From: an uncultured Opitutaceae bacterium
GTDB lineage: Bacteria; Verrucomicrobiota; Verrucomicrobiia; Opitutales; Opitutaceae
NCBI GenBank assembly: GCA_903862935.1
Contig: CAIOZY010000059.1
Coordinates: forward strand, 1 to 52,927
Length of the DNA stretch: 52,927 nt
Direction of reading: 5' to 3'
Of the stretch, positions 46,236 through 52,927 are shown piece by piece. The translations under genes and the position numbers were made by a program. Each line of letters opens with the position of its first letter. The stretch's first letter is position 1. The notes below the pieces were generated by a model. The model was not told the DNA's origin. It saw only the letters and a program-made list of their open reading frames with translations, and searched no databases.

Positions 46236-47098
46236 TCACCAATCGGAAATTCCAAAGCGCTTTTTCATCTCCGCAGTCTTGGTCCAGGCCGCGCCGGGAA
46301 ATAAGACGATGAAGCGCGAAAAAACCTTGTGGAAGACTTCCCCGGTCGAAGCCTCCGTCAAACGTGCCGCCTCCGGCGCGGGTAGCAGCGGCCTCAAGTC
46401 GATCAAAAATCTCGGATCTTTCAGTTTAGCAAACATGCGCCTTTCGGCCTCCGCTCTGTTAACGTAGAGATTTGATTGCCGAAGATAGCGGCCCAACATT
46501 TCAACAGCTCGAGCCGTGTCCAAGCCTTCAAATCGGTCGAGTGCTTGGGCCAGATCGAAAAGGTCCCGTCCCTTGTCGCGCTGTAGCAGGGCCCTCAATT
46601 TCGTCGCCACCATCTCCTCGCGCGAAAAGTGACCACGTCGGCGGCTCCAGCGAACCAGGGGTCATCGACCCGCAACGGGATCGCCCGGCTGGGATCGAAA
46701 GCCTCGATTTCGCGGGTGCTGATCTCGATCTTGAGACGGATGTCGGCGCCGCCGTCTTCAGCCTCGACCTTGAACCGGAGCTTGGGAGAGACCGGGCTTC
46801 GATCAAAGTTCGCCTGCCCGAGCCATGGCTCCAACAGGCTGCGGATTCTCTGCAGAATCGGCTTGATCGGACCCGTGGTCGTCCGCACGAGGTCGAGATC
46901 TTCGGAATAGCGCAAGGGAGCGGAGAAATGCAGCTTGTTAAGAGCCGTGCCACCGCGAAAGCGAAGCCCCTCGCGCAAGAAAGAGTCACTGAATAATTCG
47001 ACGATCGCGCGACAGATGATCAGGTCTTGTTCGATCTGCCGTTGCTCGGCCCAGGGAGCGACCCGACTCCATGCGACAATGTTCATCGTTGGGATCAT
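46236..47098 (-). pseudogene. abiEii: AbiEii/AbiGii-type nucleotidyltransferase toxin gene with a one-base frameshift
   Basis: The N-terminal half (47098 to about 46630) has FRGGTALNKLHFSAPLRYSE and DLDLV, the nucleotidyltransferase core motif of AbiEii toxins. The C-terminal half (from about 46629 to 46236) has VATKLRALLQRDKGRDLFDL in another frame. The junction is the A4 run at 46625-46628 (T4 on the coding strand); one extra T would give VVTFSREEMVATKL, the expected family sequence. The locus would then encode about 287 residues. The ATG overlaps the antitoxin stop by 4 bases. The toxin is therefore inactive in this strain, or the base was lost in sequencing. Confidence 0.85.
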
Positions 47099-47922
47099 GC
47101 GTCTGCCTCCGTAGGTTGATGTGCAATCACACGCCAGCGCCCGTCACGCTCTGCCGCAGCAGGGGAAAGGTCGGGATCACCCGAGATCGCGGGATCCAAT
47201 TCGACCCAAGGAATGGATGGCCCGGGCGACAAACGCCGGAAAAGCGGTTCGGTCCGGTCTTTATGGCCGGAACGGCTCAACATATGGCCGAGCCTTTGCA
47301 CGACGGAGCGTTCGAATGCCGGCATCAGGGCCGCCAGTTTCTCGGGTTCGATTTTTGCGCCAAGTTCGGAGAGGACTGTGGCAATGTTGCCCAGCCCGCC
47401 GGCAGCGCGCGGATAGCGCAAAAGATCGAAAGCCGTGAGTTCAACCGTAGCCAACTTCATCTTCCCGGTGTCGGTCTTGCGTTCTTCGATGCCATTGCTG
47501 ATCGCAGCCATGTCCCGGCGATAATAGAATGCGATAAGAGAGCGCCCGGCCCGGATCTCGGGCATTCGCCGATCGGTAATAACTTGGAACTCCAACACCG
47601 CTTGGTGGGAGGCACCGTGCAGTTCCGCCGCCTTCAGCAGAGCCACATAATAGGGATGCCCTTCGCGCTGCATCAAATCGGCGATATACCACGTCGGCGG
47701 CGGAGCGCCCCATGAGTGAAACTGCGGCGGGACCACGACGTAAAACCCCCGGCGTGGACTAATTAACCGACCTTTGCGCTGCAGGCGCTCTGCTGCGTCC
47801 AAGAATGCTCCTCGACCAACTCCGAGCGCCTGTTCGGCCTCTTCGCGCGAGAAGACCGTTCTGCCAGCGGATAATAGCTCCAGCGCGTAGGAAGGTAATG
47901 TCGGCCGGTTCTTTTTTATCAT
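47095..47922 (-). CDS. abiEi: AbiEi-family antitoxin / transcriptional regulator (type IV toxin-antitoxin)
   Basis: The product has 275 residues. The N-terminal winged helix (about 10-65, VFSREEAEQALGVGRGAFLD) is followed by the AbiEi antitoxin domain with GFYVVVPPQFHSWGAPPPTW, YYVALLKAAELHGASHQAV and AFDLLRYPRAAGGLGNIATV. Antitoxins of this class repress their own operon by binding inverted repeats and neutralise the toxin without a stable complex. The gene is intact and overlaps the toxin start (ATGA). It appears to remain functional although the toxin reading is broken. Confidence 0.92.
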   Translation of the reverse strand: MIKKNRPTLPSYALELLSAGRTVFSREEAEQALGVGRGAFLDAAERLQRKGRLISPRRGFYVVVPPQFHSWGAPPPTWYIADLMQREGHPYYVALLKAAELHGASHQAVLEFQVITDRRMPEIRAGRSLIAFYYRRDMAAISNGIEERKTDTGKMKLATVELTAFDLLRYPRAAGGLGNIATVLSELGAKIEPEKLAALMPAFERSVVQRLGHMLSRSGHKDRTEPLFRRLSPGPSIPWVELDPAISGDPDLSPAAAERDGRWRVIAHQPTEADA

Positions 47923-47927
47923 GTCGA

Positions 47928-47994
47928 ATATTCCGCTATTTATGCGGATATGTAAACATGATAATGTTACGTATAATCCGTGTTATTCACGGAG
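47928..47994. promoter_or_regulatory. Inverted repeats and a TATAAT box upstream of the AbiE operon
   Basis: Three small inverted repeats lie in a very AT-rich stretch: TCCGC/GCGGA (47932-47936, 47944-47948), ACAT/ATGT (47956-47959, 47964-47967) and CCGTG/CACGG (47978-47982, 47988-47992). AbiEi proteins bind inverted repeats in their promoter, so these are operator candidates. On the + strand a perfect TATAAT stands at 47972-47977 without a good -35. Confidence 0.5.
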
Positions 47995-48002
47995 ACAGCT
48001 GC

Positions 48003-48116
48003 ATGAAAATCCATTCTCCTCTCCCTCTTAAAATTCATTGGTGTCCAGGCGCGACCGAGTCGACCATGGCTCTCGTACGGTTCTGGAGTATGCAACCCCA
48101 ATGCTGCCCGCCTTGA
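48003..48116 (+). CDS. Possible tiny gene (37 codons) divergent from the AbiE operon
   Basis: The ATG at 48003 has GGAG at 47991-47994, 8 bases upstream, and a TATAAT at 47972-47977. The frame runs to TGA at 48114-48116, and a small GGGT/ACCC hairpin with a seven-T run follows at 48124-48145. The predicted peptide (MKIHSPLPLKIHW at its start, Cys-Cys-Pro-Pro at its end) matches no family known to me. A full set of expression signals around a short frame is suggestive, but a non-coding RNA or remnant is as likely. Confidence 0.25.
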   Translation: MKIHSPLPLKIHWCPGATESTMALVRFWSMQPQCCPP

Positions 48117-48123
48117 TCCTCCG

Positions 48124-48145
48124 GGGTCAGCAACCCTCTTTTTTT
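48124..48145 (+). terminator. Possible intrinsic terminator of a short rightward transcript
   Basis: GGGT (48124-48127), loop CAGCA, ACCC (48133-48136), then TCTTTTTTT to 48145. The stem is only four base pairs, so it is weak, but the seven-T run is uncommon in this GC-rich sequence. Confidence 0.4.
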
Positions 48146-48309
48146 CACACAAAAGCTAACAAACATCTCTCTCGCATCTCCATTCCCCATCAATTTTTCC
48201 CCAATCCTTCCCTTGGGGAAGGCAACCGAAAACAGCGCTGAAGAGATTTAAACTACAATCTGAAGCGATTATTATGTAAAGCCTTGCGAGTATTTGTGCC
48301 CAAGGGGAC
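48146..48309. other. AT-rich intergenic sequence downstream of the CoA-transferase gene
   Basis: No gene seen. It contains a perfect hairpin, CCTTCCC-TTG-GGGAAGG (48206-48222), with no T-run downstream in either direction. The composition matches the AbiE locus more than the hemB operon, so the boundary of the acquired segment may lie near 48300. Confidence 0.35.
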
Positions 48310-49659
48310 TCAGCGCAGGGCGAGCTTGAAGTCGCAGCCCGTCTTGGCCCGCACGGTCTCTACAGTGACCCCGGGATGCAGTTCCCTCAAGACCAACCCC
48401 CCGCCCTCGGCGACGTCGAAGACGCACAGGTCGGTGATCAGCATGGAGACGACCCCCTTGCCCGTGATGGGCACGGTGCAGCTCTTGAGGACCTTGGGGC
48501 TTCCGTCCTTGGCCGTGTGCTCCATCAGGACGATCACCCGGTTCACACCGGCCACCAGATCCATCGCGCCCCCCGGCCCCTTGACCATCTTGCCCGGGAC
48601 CGTCCAATTCGCCAGGTCTCCGTTCTCGGCGACCTCGAGGCCCCCGAGGATCGCCAGGTCGATGTGCCCCCCGCGGATGATTCCGAAGGAGTCCGCGCTG
48701 GAGAAGAAGCTCGAGCCGGGCACGGTCGTCACGGTCTGCTTTCCGGCGTTGATGAGGTCGGCGTCGACCTCGCTCTCGGTCGGGTACGGCCCGATCCCGA
48801 GCAGCCCGTTCTCCGACTGGAGCGTGACGTGAATGTCCTTGGGGATGTGGTTTGCGACCAGGGTCGGAATCCCGATCCCCAGGTTCACGTAGAAACCGTC
48901 CCTCAACTCCGCCGCCGCCCTGCGGGCCATCAGGTCCCGCACCGGGGAATCCTTCTTAGCCCCCGTCCCGGCAACCGTCCTAAACTCGATCCGCTTCTCG
49001 TAGCGGGCCCCGGCGATGATGCGGTCGACGAAGATTGCGGGTGTGTGGATCTGGTCGGGGTCGAGGGCGCCGACCTCCACCAGCTGCTCGACCTCGGCCA
49101 CCGTCACGGCCCCGCAGGTGGCTATCATCGGGTTGAAGTTCCGCGCGGTCTTCCGGTAGACGAGGTTGCCGGACCGGTCCCCCCGCCAGGCCTTCACGAT
49201 CGCCAGGTCCGCGCGGATACCCTCCTCGAGGACGTACGCCCTGCCTCCGAAAACCTTGGTCTCGCGCCCCTCGGCCAGCTTCGTTCCGAACGCTGTGCGC
49301 GTGTAGAAGCCGGGGATCCCGGCCCCGCCCGCCCTGAGCCGCTCCGCGAGGGTCCCCTGGGGGACGAGCTCAAGCTCGAGTTCGCCGGCGAGCACCTGGC
49401 GCTCGAACTCGCGGTTCTCCCCAACGTAGGAGGCGATGACCTTCTTGACCTGCCGGCGCTTGAGGAGAAGCCCCATACCGAAGTCGTCGACCCCGGCGTT
49501 GTTGCCCACGATCGTGAGGCCTTTTACGCCGCTCTTGACGAGGGCGGCGATCGGGTTTTCGGGGATGCCGCACAGGCCGAAACCGCCCGCGGCAATCGTC
49601 AGGTTGTCGCGCAGGAGGCCGCCCAGGGCGGACTCCGCATCGGAGAACTGTTTATTCAT
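48310..49659 (-). CDS. 3-oxoacid CoA-transferase, fused A and B subunits (SCOT-like)
   Basis: The product has 449 residues. The A part (1-225) has [16 protein letters not shown] and the B part (about 232-449) has [16 protein letters not shown] and [13 protein letters not shown] with the catalytic Glu. In most bacteria these are separate scoA and scoB genes; here they form one chain, as in mammalian OXCT1. The enzyme moves CoA between succinyl-CoA (or acetyl-CoA) and acetoacetate. It lies 13 bases after the thiolase gene, so the pair can interconvert acetoacetate and acetyl-CoA. The ATG at 49659 fits the family N-terminus; the longer frame upstream overlaps the thiolase gene. Confidence 0.92.
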   Translation of the reverse strand: MNKQFSDAESALGGLLRDNLTIAAGGFGLCGIPENPIAALVKSGVKGLTIVGNNAGVDDFGMGLLLKRRQVKKVIASYVGENREFERQVLAGELELELVPQGTLAERLRAGGAGIPGFYTRTAFGTKLAEGRETKVFGGRAYVLEEGIRADLAIVKAWRGDRSGNLVYRKTARNFNPMIATCGAVTVAEVEQLVEVGALDPDQIHTPAIFVDRIIAGARYEKRIEFRTVAGTGAKKDSPVRDLMARRAAAELRDGFYVNLGIGIPTLVANHIPKDIHVTLQSENGLLGIGPYPTESEVDADLINAGKQTVTTVPGSSFFSSADSFGIIRGGHIDLAILGGLEVAENGDLANWTVPGKMVKGPGGAMDLVAGVNRVIVLMEHTAKDGSPKVLKSCTVPITGKGVVSMLITDLCVFDVAEGGGLVLRELHPGVTVETVRAKTGCDFKLALR

Positions 49660-49672
49660 GAAGGGAAACTTC

Positions 49673-50857
49673 TCAGCCGGCGAGTTCGACGCACAGCGCC
49701 AGACCCTCGCCCCCGCCGACGCAGATCGCGGCGACGCCGCGCCTGAGCCCTCGCTCGCGCAGGGCCGCAATCAAGGTGACGAGGATGCGAGCCCCGCTGG
49801 CGCCGATCGGGTGCCCGAGGGATATCGCCCCGCCCCTCACGTTGAGCCGCTCATGGGGGATCCCGATCTCCTTGGCGGCGGCCATCGGGACGACTGCGAA
49901 GGCCTCGTTCACCTCCCACAGGTCGACGTCGCCCGCGGTCCAACCCGCCTTGGCCAGGGCGCTGCGGATAGCCTCGGCCGGGGCGGTCGTGAACCAGAGC
50001 GGGTCCTGGGAATGGCAGCCGTAGCTGAGGATCCGGGCGATCGGCCTGAAGCCCCTCGCCGACACGGCGGCGGGACTTGTCAGGACGAGGGCCGCCGCGC
50101 CGTCGTTGATCGTCGAGGCGTTGGCCGCGGTGATCGTCCCCGCCTTGTCGAAGGCGGGGCGCAGGGTCGGGATCCGGTCGTACTTCACCCGGCCGGGCCC
50201 CTCGTCGAGCTCGACCCGGGTGACAGCGCCCTTCGAGTCAGCGATCTCCACGGGGGTTATCTCGGCGGCAAACCGGCCGTCCTTCTGGGCGGCGTTCGCG
50301 CGGCGGAAGCTCTCCGCGGCGAAGGCGTCCTGGGCCTCGCGGGTGAAGGCGTACTTGGCGGCGCACCTTTCCGCGCACAGGCCCATGTGCTGGTTGCTGT
50401 ACGGGTCCCAGAGCCCGTCGTGGATCAGGGAATCGATGACCGACTGGTGGCCCAGCCGGTAGCCCTCGCGGGCCTTGGGGAGCAGATACGGGGCGGCGCT
50501 CATGTTCTCCATGCCGCCGGCGACCACGATCGAGGCGTCTCCCAGGGCGAGGGCCCGCGACCCCAGGATCACCGCCTCCATCCCGCTCCCGCACACCATG
50601 TGCACCGTCGCGCAGTGCGCCGAAGGCGGGATCCCCGCGTAGATCGCCGCCTGCCGGGCGGGCGACTGCCCTACCCCGGCCTGCAGCACCTGGCCCATGA
50701 AAACCGTGGAGACCTCGGCGGGTTCGACCCGCGCCTGGGCGAGCGCCCCCTTGATCGCCGCGGCCCCGAGCCTGGGGGCGGGGACGCCGGCAAGGGCGCC
50801 CTGGAAACTACCGAGCGGAGTCCGAGTGGCCGCGAGGACCAGCGTCGGGGGATTCAT
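49673..50857 (-). CDS. Acetyl-CoA acetyltransferase (thiolase)
   Basis: The product has 394 residues. The acyl-binding Cys is in [11 protein letters not shown] (about 89), and the second Cys is in the C-terminal [19 protein letters not shown] and [17 protein letters not shown] carry the catalytic His residues. It condenses two acetyl-CoA or cleaves acetoacetyl-CoA. It is placed between hemB (19-base gap) and the fused CoA-transferase (13-base gap), so all three genes are probably one transcript. The partner CoA-transferase points to acetoacetate or polyhydroxybutyrate-type metabolism rather than fatty-acid beta-oxidation. Confidence 0.94.
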   Translation of the reverse strand: MNPPTLVLAATRTPLGSFQGALAGVPAPRLGAAAIKGALAQARVEPAEVSTVFMGQVLQAGVGQSPARQAAIYAGIPPSAHCATVHMVCGSGMEAVILGSRALALGDASIVVAGGMENMSAAPYLLPKAREGYRLGHQSVIDSLIHDGLWDPYSNQHMGLCAERCAAKYAFTREAQDAFAAESFRRANAAQKDGRFAAEITPVEIADSKGAVTRVELDEGPGRVKYDRIPTLRPAFDKAGTITAANASTINDGAAALVLTSPAAVSARGFRPIARILSYGCHSQDPLWFTTAPAEAIRSALAKAGWTAGDVDLWEVNEAFAVVPMAAAKEIGIPHERLNVRGGAISLGHPIGASGARILVTLIAALRERGLRRGVAAICVGGGEGLALCVELAG

Positions 50858-50876
50858 GGATTATGGGGGAAGACGC

Positions 50877-51890
50877 CTAACGGACCAGTTCAACAGCCAT
50901 CTCCTTGGCAAAGTACGTGAGAATCATCCCGGCCCCGGCCCGCTTGATCGCAAGGAGCGACTCGTGGCGGGTGCGGGCGTAGTCGAGCCAGCCGAGCTTG
51001 GCGGCTGCATGGATCTGGGAGTACTCCCCGGAGACCTGATAGGCCGCCACCGGTTTGTTCGTCGCCCCGCGCACCTCGCGGATGATGTCGAGGTAGGGGC
51101 CGGCGGGCTTCACCATGATGATGTCCGCGCCCTCGGCCTCGTCCAAGGCGGCCTCGATCAGGGCCTCCCTGCGGTTGGCGGGGTTCAACTGGTAGGTCGC
51201 CTTGCCCAACAGATGGGTGCCGGCGGCCTTCGCGCTTCCCACGGCGTCGCGGAACGGGCCGTAGTAGGCCGAGGCGAACTTCGCCGAGTAGGCCATGATC
51301 GCCGTCTGGGGGAAGCCGGCGGCGTTGAGGGCCTGGCGGATCGCCCCGATCCGGCCGTCCATCATATCGCTCGGAGCCACCATATCCACGCCCGCCCGGG
51401 CGTGCAGGATCGCCATCTGGGCCAGGATCCCGACCGTGCGGTCGTTGTCGACGTCGTCGCGGCCGGCCGTGAGGACCCCGTCGTGGCCGTGGGTCGTGTA
51501 GGGATCGAGCGCGATGTCGGTCATGACCGTCAGGCCGGGCACGGCCTTCTTGACCGCCCGAACGGCCCTCAGGACAAGCCCGTCCTCACTCAGGCCGACC
51601 GCTCCGTCCTCGTCCTTCAGCCGCTGGTCGATCTTCGGGAAAAGCGCGACCGCGGGCACCCCCAGTTTAAAGAGGGCGCGGCACTCCTTCACCAGGTCCG
51701 CCACGTTGCGGCGCAGGACCCCCGGCATCGAAGACACCGGCTCAGGAGAGCCCCGGCCGTCGACAACGAACAGCGGGGCGATGAAGTCGGCCGGCCGCAG
51801 CTGCGTCTCCTCGACTAGGGCGCGCAGGGATGCGGTGCGGCGCAGGCGCCGGGGCCGGTGGATCAGATCGAGCTTGAAGTTTTCGGACAT
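50877..51890 (-). CDS. hemB: Delta-aminolevulinic acid dehydratase (porphobilinogen synthase)
   Basis: This 337-residue enzyme joins two 5-aminolevulinate molecules into porphobilinogen in haem and B12 synthesis. The Schiff-base lysines lie in AYSAKFASAYYGPFR and MVKPAGPYLD, and APSDMMDGRI is conserved. The region that holds the zinc cysteines in human and yeast enzymes reads DIALDPYTTHGHDG, with Asp and Ala in place of Cys, so it is the magnesium-type enzyme. It is first in the operon with thiolase and CoA-transferase and divergent from cysS (75 bases apart). Confidence 0.95.
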   Translation of the reverse strand: MSENFKLDLIHRPRRLRRTASLRALVEETQLRPADFIAPLFVVDGRGSPEPVSSMPGVLRRNVADLVKECRALFKLGVPAVALFPKIDQRLKDEDGAVGLSEDGLVLRAVRAVKKAVPGLTVMTDIALDPYTTHGHDGVLTAGRDDVDNDRTVGILAQMAILHARAGVDMVAPSDMMDGRIGAIRQALNAAGFPQTAIMAYSAKFASAYYGPFRDAVGSAKAAGTHLLGKATYQLNPANRREALIEAALDEAEGADIIMVKPAGPYLDIIREVRGATNKPVAAYQVSGEYSQIHAAAKLGWLDYARTRHESLLAIKRAGAGMILTYFAKEMAVELVR

Positions 51891-51965
51891 GGTGGCGTTT
51901 GAAAAAAGATGTAAGCATTTATCTTCGCCATTTCACGCCAAATCCCCCACCCTCGTCCGCTCTCC

Positions 51966-52927
51966 ATGGCCCTGCGCCTCCACGATTCCCTGACCCGCGA
52001 GCTGCGCGAACTCAAGCCCAGCCATCCCGACGGCGTGTTCCGATTCTACACCTGCGGGCCCACGGTGTACGCCCCCGCCCACATCGGCAACTTCCGCACC
52101 TTCCTAGTGAACGACGTCCTGAGGCGGATGCTCGAGCTGGAGCTCGGGAAAGACAAGGTGCGCCACGTCAGGAACCTCACGGACGTAGACGACAAGACGA
52201 TCCGGCGGTCCCGCGAGGAGGGCAAGGCGCTGTCGGCCGTCACCGGGCAGTGGACGGCCAAGTTCCACGCCGACTGCGCGGCCCTGAACTGCCTGCCCCC
52301 CCACGTCGAGCCCACGGCGACCGGCTACGTCCGGGAGCAGGTGGACATGATTGAGGTCCTCATGAAGAAGGGGCACGCCTACCGCGCCCCGGACGGGTCC
52401 GTCTACTTCAAGGTGTCCTCGTTCCCGGGCTACGGCGCCCTGTCGCGCGTCAAGGAGCGCGAGCTCCAGCCCGGGGCCGCCCTGAAGGCGGCCGCGGCCG
52501 ACGACGACGAGAAGGAGGACGGAAGCGACTTCGCCCTGTGGAAGGCCTGGAAACCCGAGGACGGGGAGGTCAAGTGGCCCGGCCCGCAGGGGGCCTCGGC
52601 CGGCCGCCCGGGCTGGCACATCGAGTGCAGCGCCATGAGCCGGAGCCTGTTGGGCGAGACGATCGACCTGCACACCGGCGGGGTCGACCTGCTCTTTCCC
52701 CACCACGAAAACGAGATCGCCCAGAGCCAGTGCTGCACGGGGAAGACCTTCTCCCGGCACTGGTACCACAGCGAGCACCTGCTCGTGGACGGCAAGAAGA
52801 TGAGCAAGAGCCTCGGGAACCTCTACACCCTGGACGACCTGACCGGCCAGGGCTTCTCGCCGGCAGCCGTCCGCTACGCCCTGCTCTCGGGGCATCCCCG
52901 AAAGCAGTTGAATTTCACCCTCGAGTC
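51966..52927 (+). CDS. cysS: Cysteinyl-tRNA synthetase (5' part; runs off the window)
   Basis: About 320 residues are present, with no stop before the window edge; full-length enzymes have about 460-490. Class I signatures are YTCGPTVY with the zinc Cys, the HIGH-type motif APAHIGNFRTF, WHIECSAMS, LLFPHHENEIAQSQC and the KMSKS motif GKKMSKSLGN. An insert rich in Ala and Asp (about 170-185, AAADDDEKEDGSD) interrupts the usual catalytic-domain sequence. The ATG at 51966 follows TCTCC with no clear ribosome site. It is divergent from hemB. Confidence 0.95.
   Translation, partial: MALRLHDSLTRELRELKPSHPDGVFRFYTCGPTVYAPAHIGNFRTFLVNDVLRRMLELELGKDKVRHVRNLTDVDDKTIRRSREEGKALSAVTGQWTAKFHADCAALNCLPPHVEPTATGYVREQVDMIEVLMKKGHAYRAPDGSVYFKVSSFPGYGALSRVKERELQPGAALKAAAADDDEKEDGSDFALWKAWKPEDGEVKWPGPQGASAGRPGWHIECSAMSRSLLGETIDLHTGGVDLLFPHHENEIAQSQCCTGKTFSRHWYHSEHLLVDGKKMSKSLGNLYTLDDLTGQGFSPAAVRYALLSGHPRKQLNFTLE

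Noticed and set aside
48206-48222. CCTTCCC-TTG-GGGAAGG hairpin as a terminator of the CoA-transferase operon
   Set aside because: No T-run follows in the leftward direction, and it lies about 90 bases past the stop.

Overview
The window is GC-rich, tightly packed bacterial chromosome with many stop/start overlaps of the ATGA type. The gene content suggests a member of the PVC group, most likely Verrucomicrobiota (Opitutales-like). The clues are a pyruvate-type dehydrogenase E1 with alpha and beta fused, a fused 3-oxoacid CoA-transferase, TMTC-like membrane glycosyltransferases with TPR tails, BRO-family and AbiE genes, and scattered sugar-catabolism genes (sialidase, acetyl-xylan-esterase-like, fucose-isomerase-like). 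This assignment is inferred from gene content, not from a marker phylogeny.

Layout. (a) 1-~185: 3' end of an IS4-type transposase. (b) 391-12622, minus strand: a seven-gene signalling operon. It begins with a very large membrane histidine kinase (nine PAS, two GAF; frameshifted at a 7-G run), then two REC-histidine kinase proteins, two small exported proteins (one papain-like with Cys/His/Glu in place, one apparently degenerate), a Cache-HAMP-PAS sensor with no output domain, and a lone receiver. (c) 12810-15545: a tyrosine phenol-lyase and a divergent sialidase. (d) 15564-22291: two divergent lipid-modification operons around a MerR/B12-binding regulator. One side carries a DUF1295 reductase-like membrane protein and a methyltransferase. 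The other carries a flavin oxidoreductase, DUF1365, a cyclopropane-synthase-like methyltransferase and a miniature COG0523 protein. The shared control region holds a strikingly symmetric operator. (e) 22356-27410: a TIM-barrel protein, a small membrane protein and two tail-to-tail TMTC-like paralogues. (f) 27469-35828, minus strand: a DeoR-led operon for a 2-oxoacid dehydrogenase complex (fused E1, E2, E3) that also contains a mannitol-dehydrogenase-like and a zinc alcohol-dehydrogenase-like gene. (g) 35957-38495: a CBM9-like protein, then mobile-type genes (pRiA4b ORF-3 family; a BRO gene broken by one amber codon). (h) 38610-41553: serine acetyltransferase, dihydroorotate dehydrogenase and an acidic-tailed unknown. 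(i) 41589-46024, minus strand: a four-gene sugar-catabolic operon. (j) 46236-48116: an AbiE toxin-antitoxin locus with a frameshifted toxin, and a possible tiny gene. (k) 48310-51890, minus strand: hemB, thiolase and fused CoA-transferase. (l) 51966 to the end: cysS, cut by the window edge.

How it fits together. The signalling operon looks like a chain of kinases and receivers fed by a membrane sensor and possibly by exported proteins. The B12/MerR cluster resembles light- or singlet-oxygen-responsive membrane-lipid loci. The DeoR operon would tie oxoacid oxidation to a polyol or sugar signal. No tRNA, rRNA or CRISPR array was seen.
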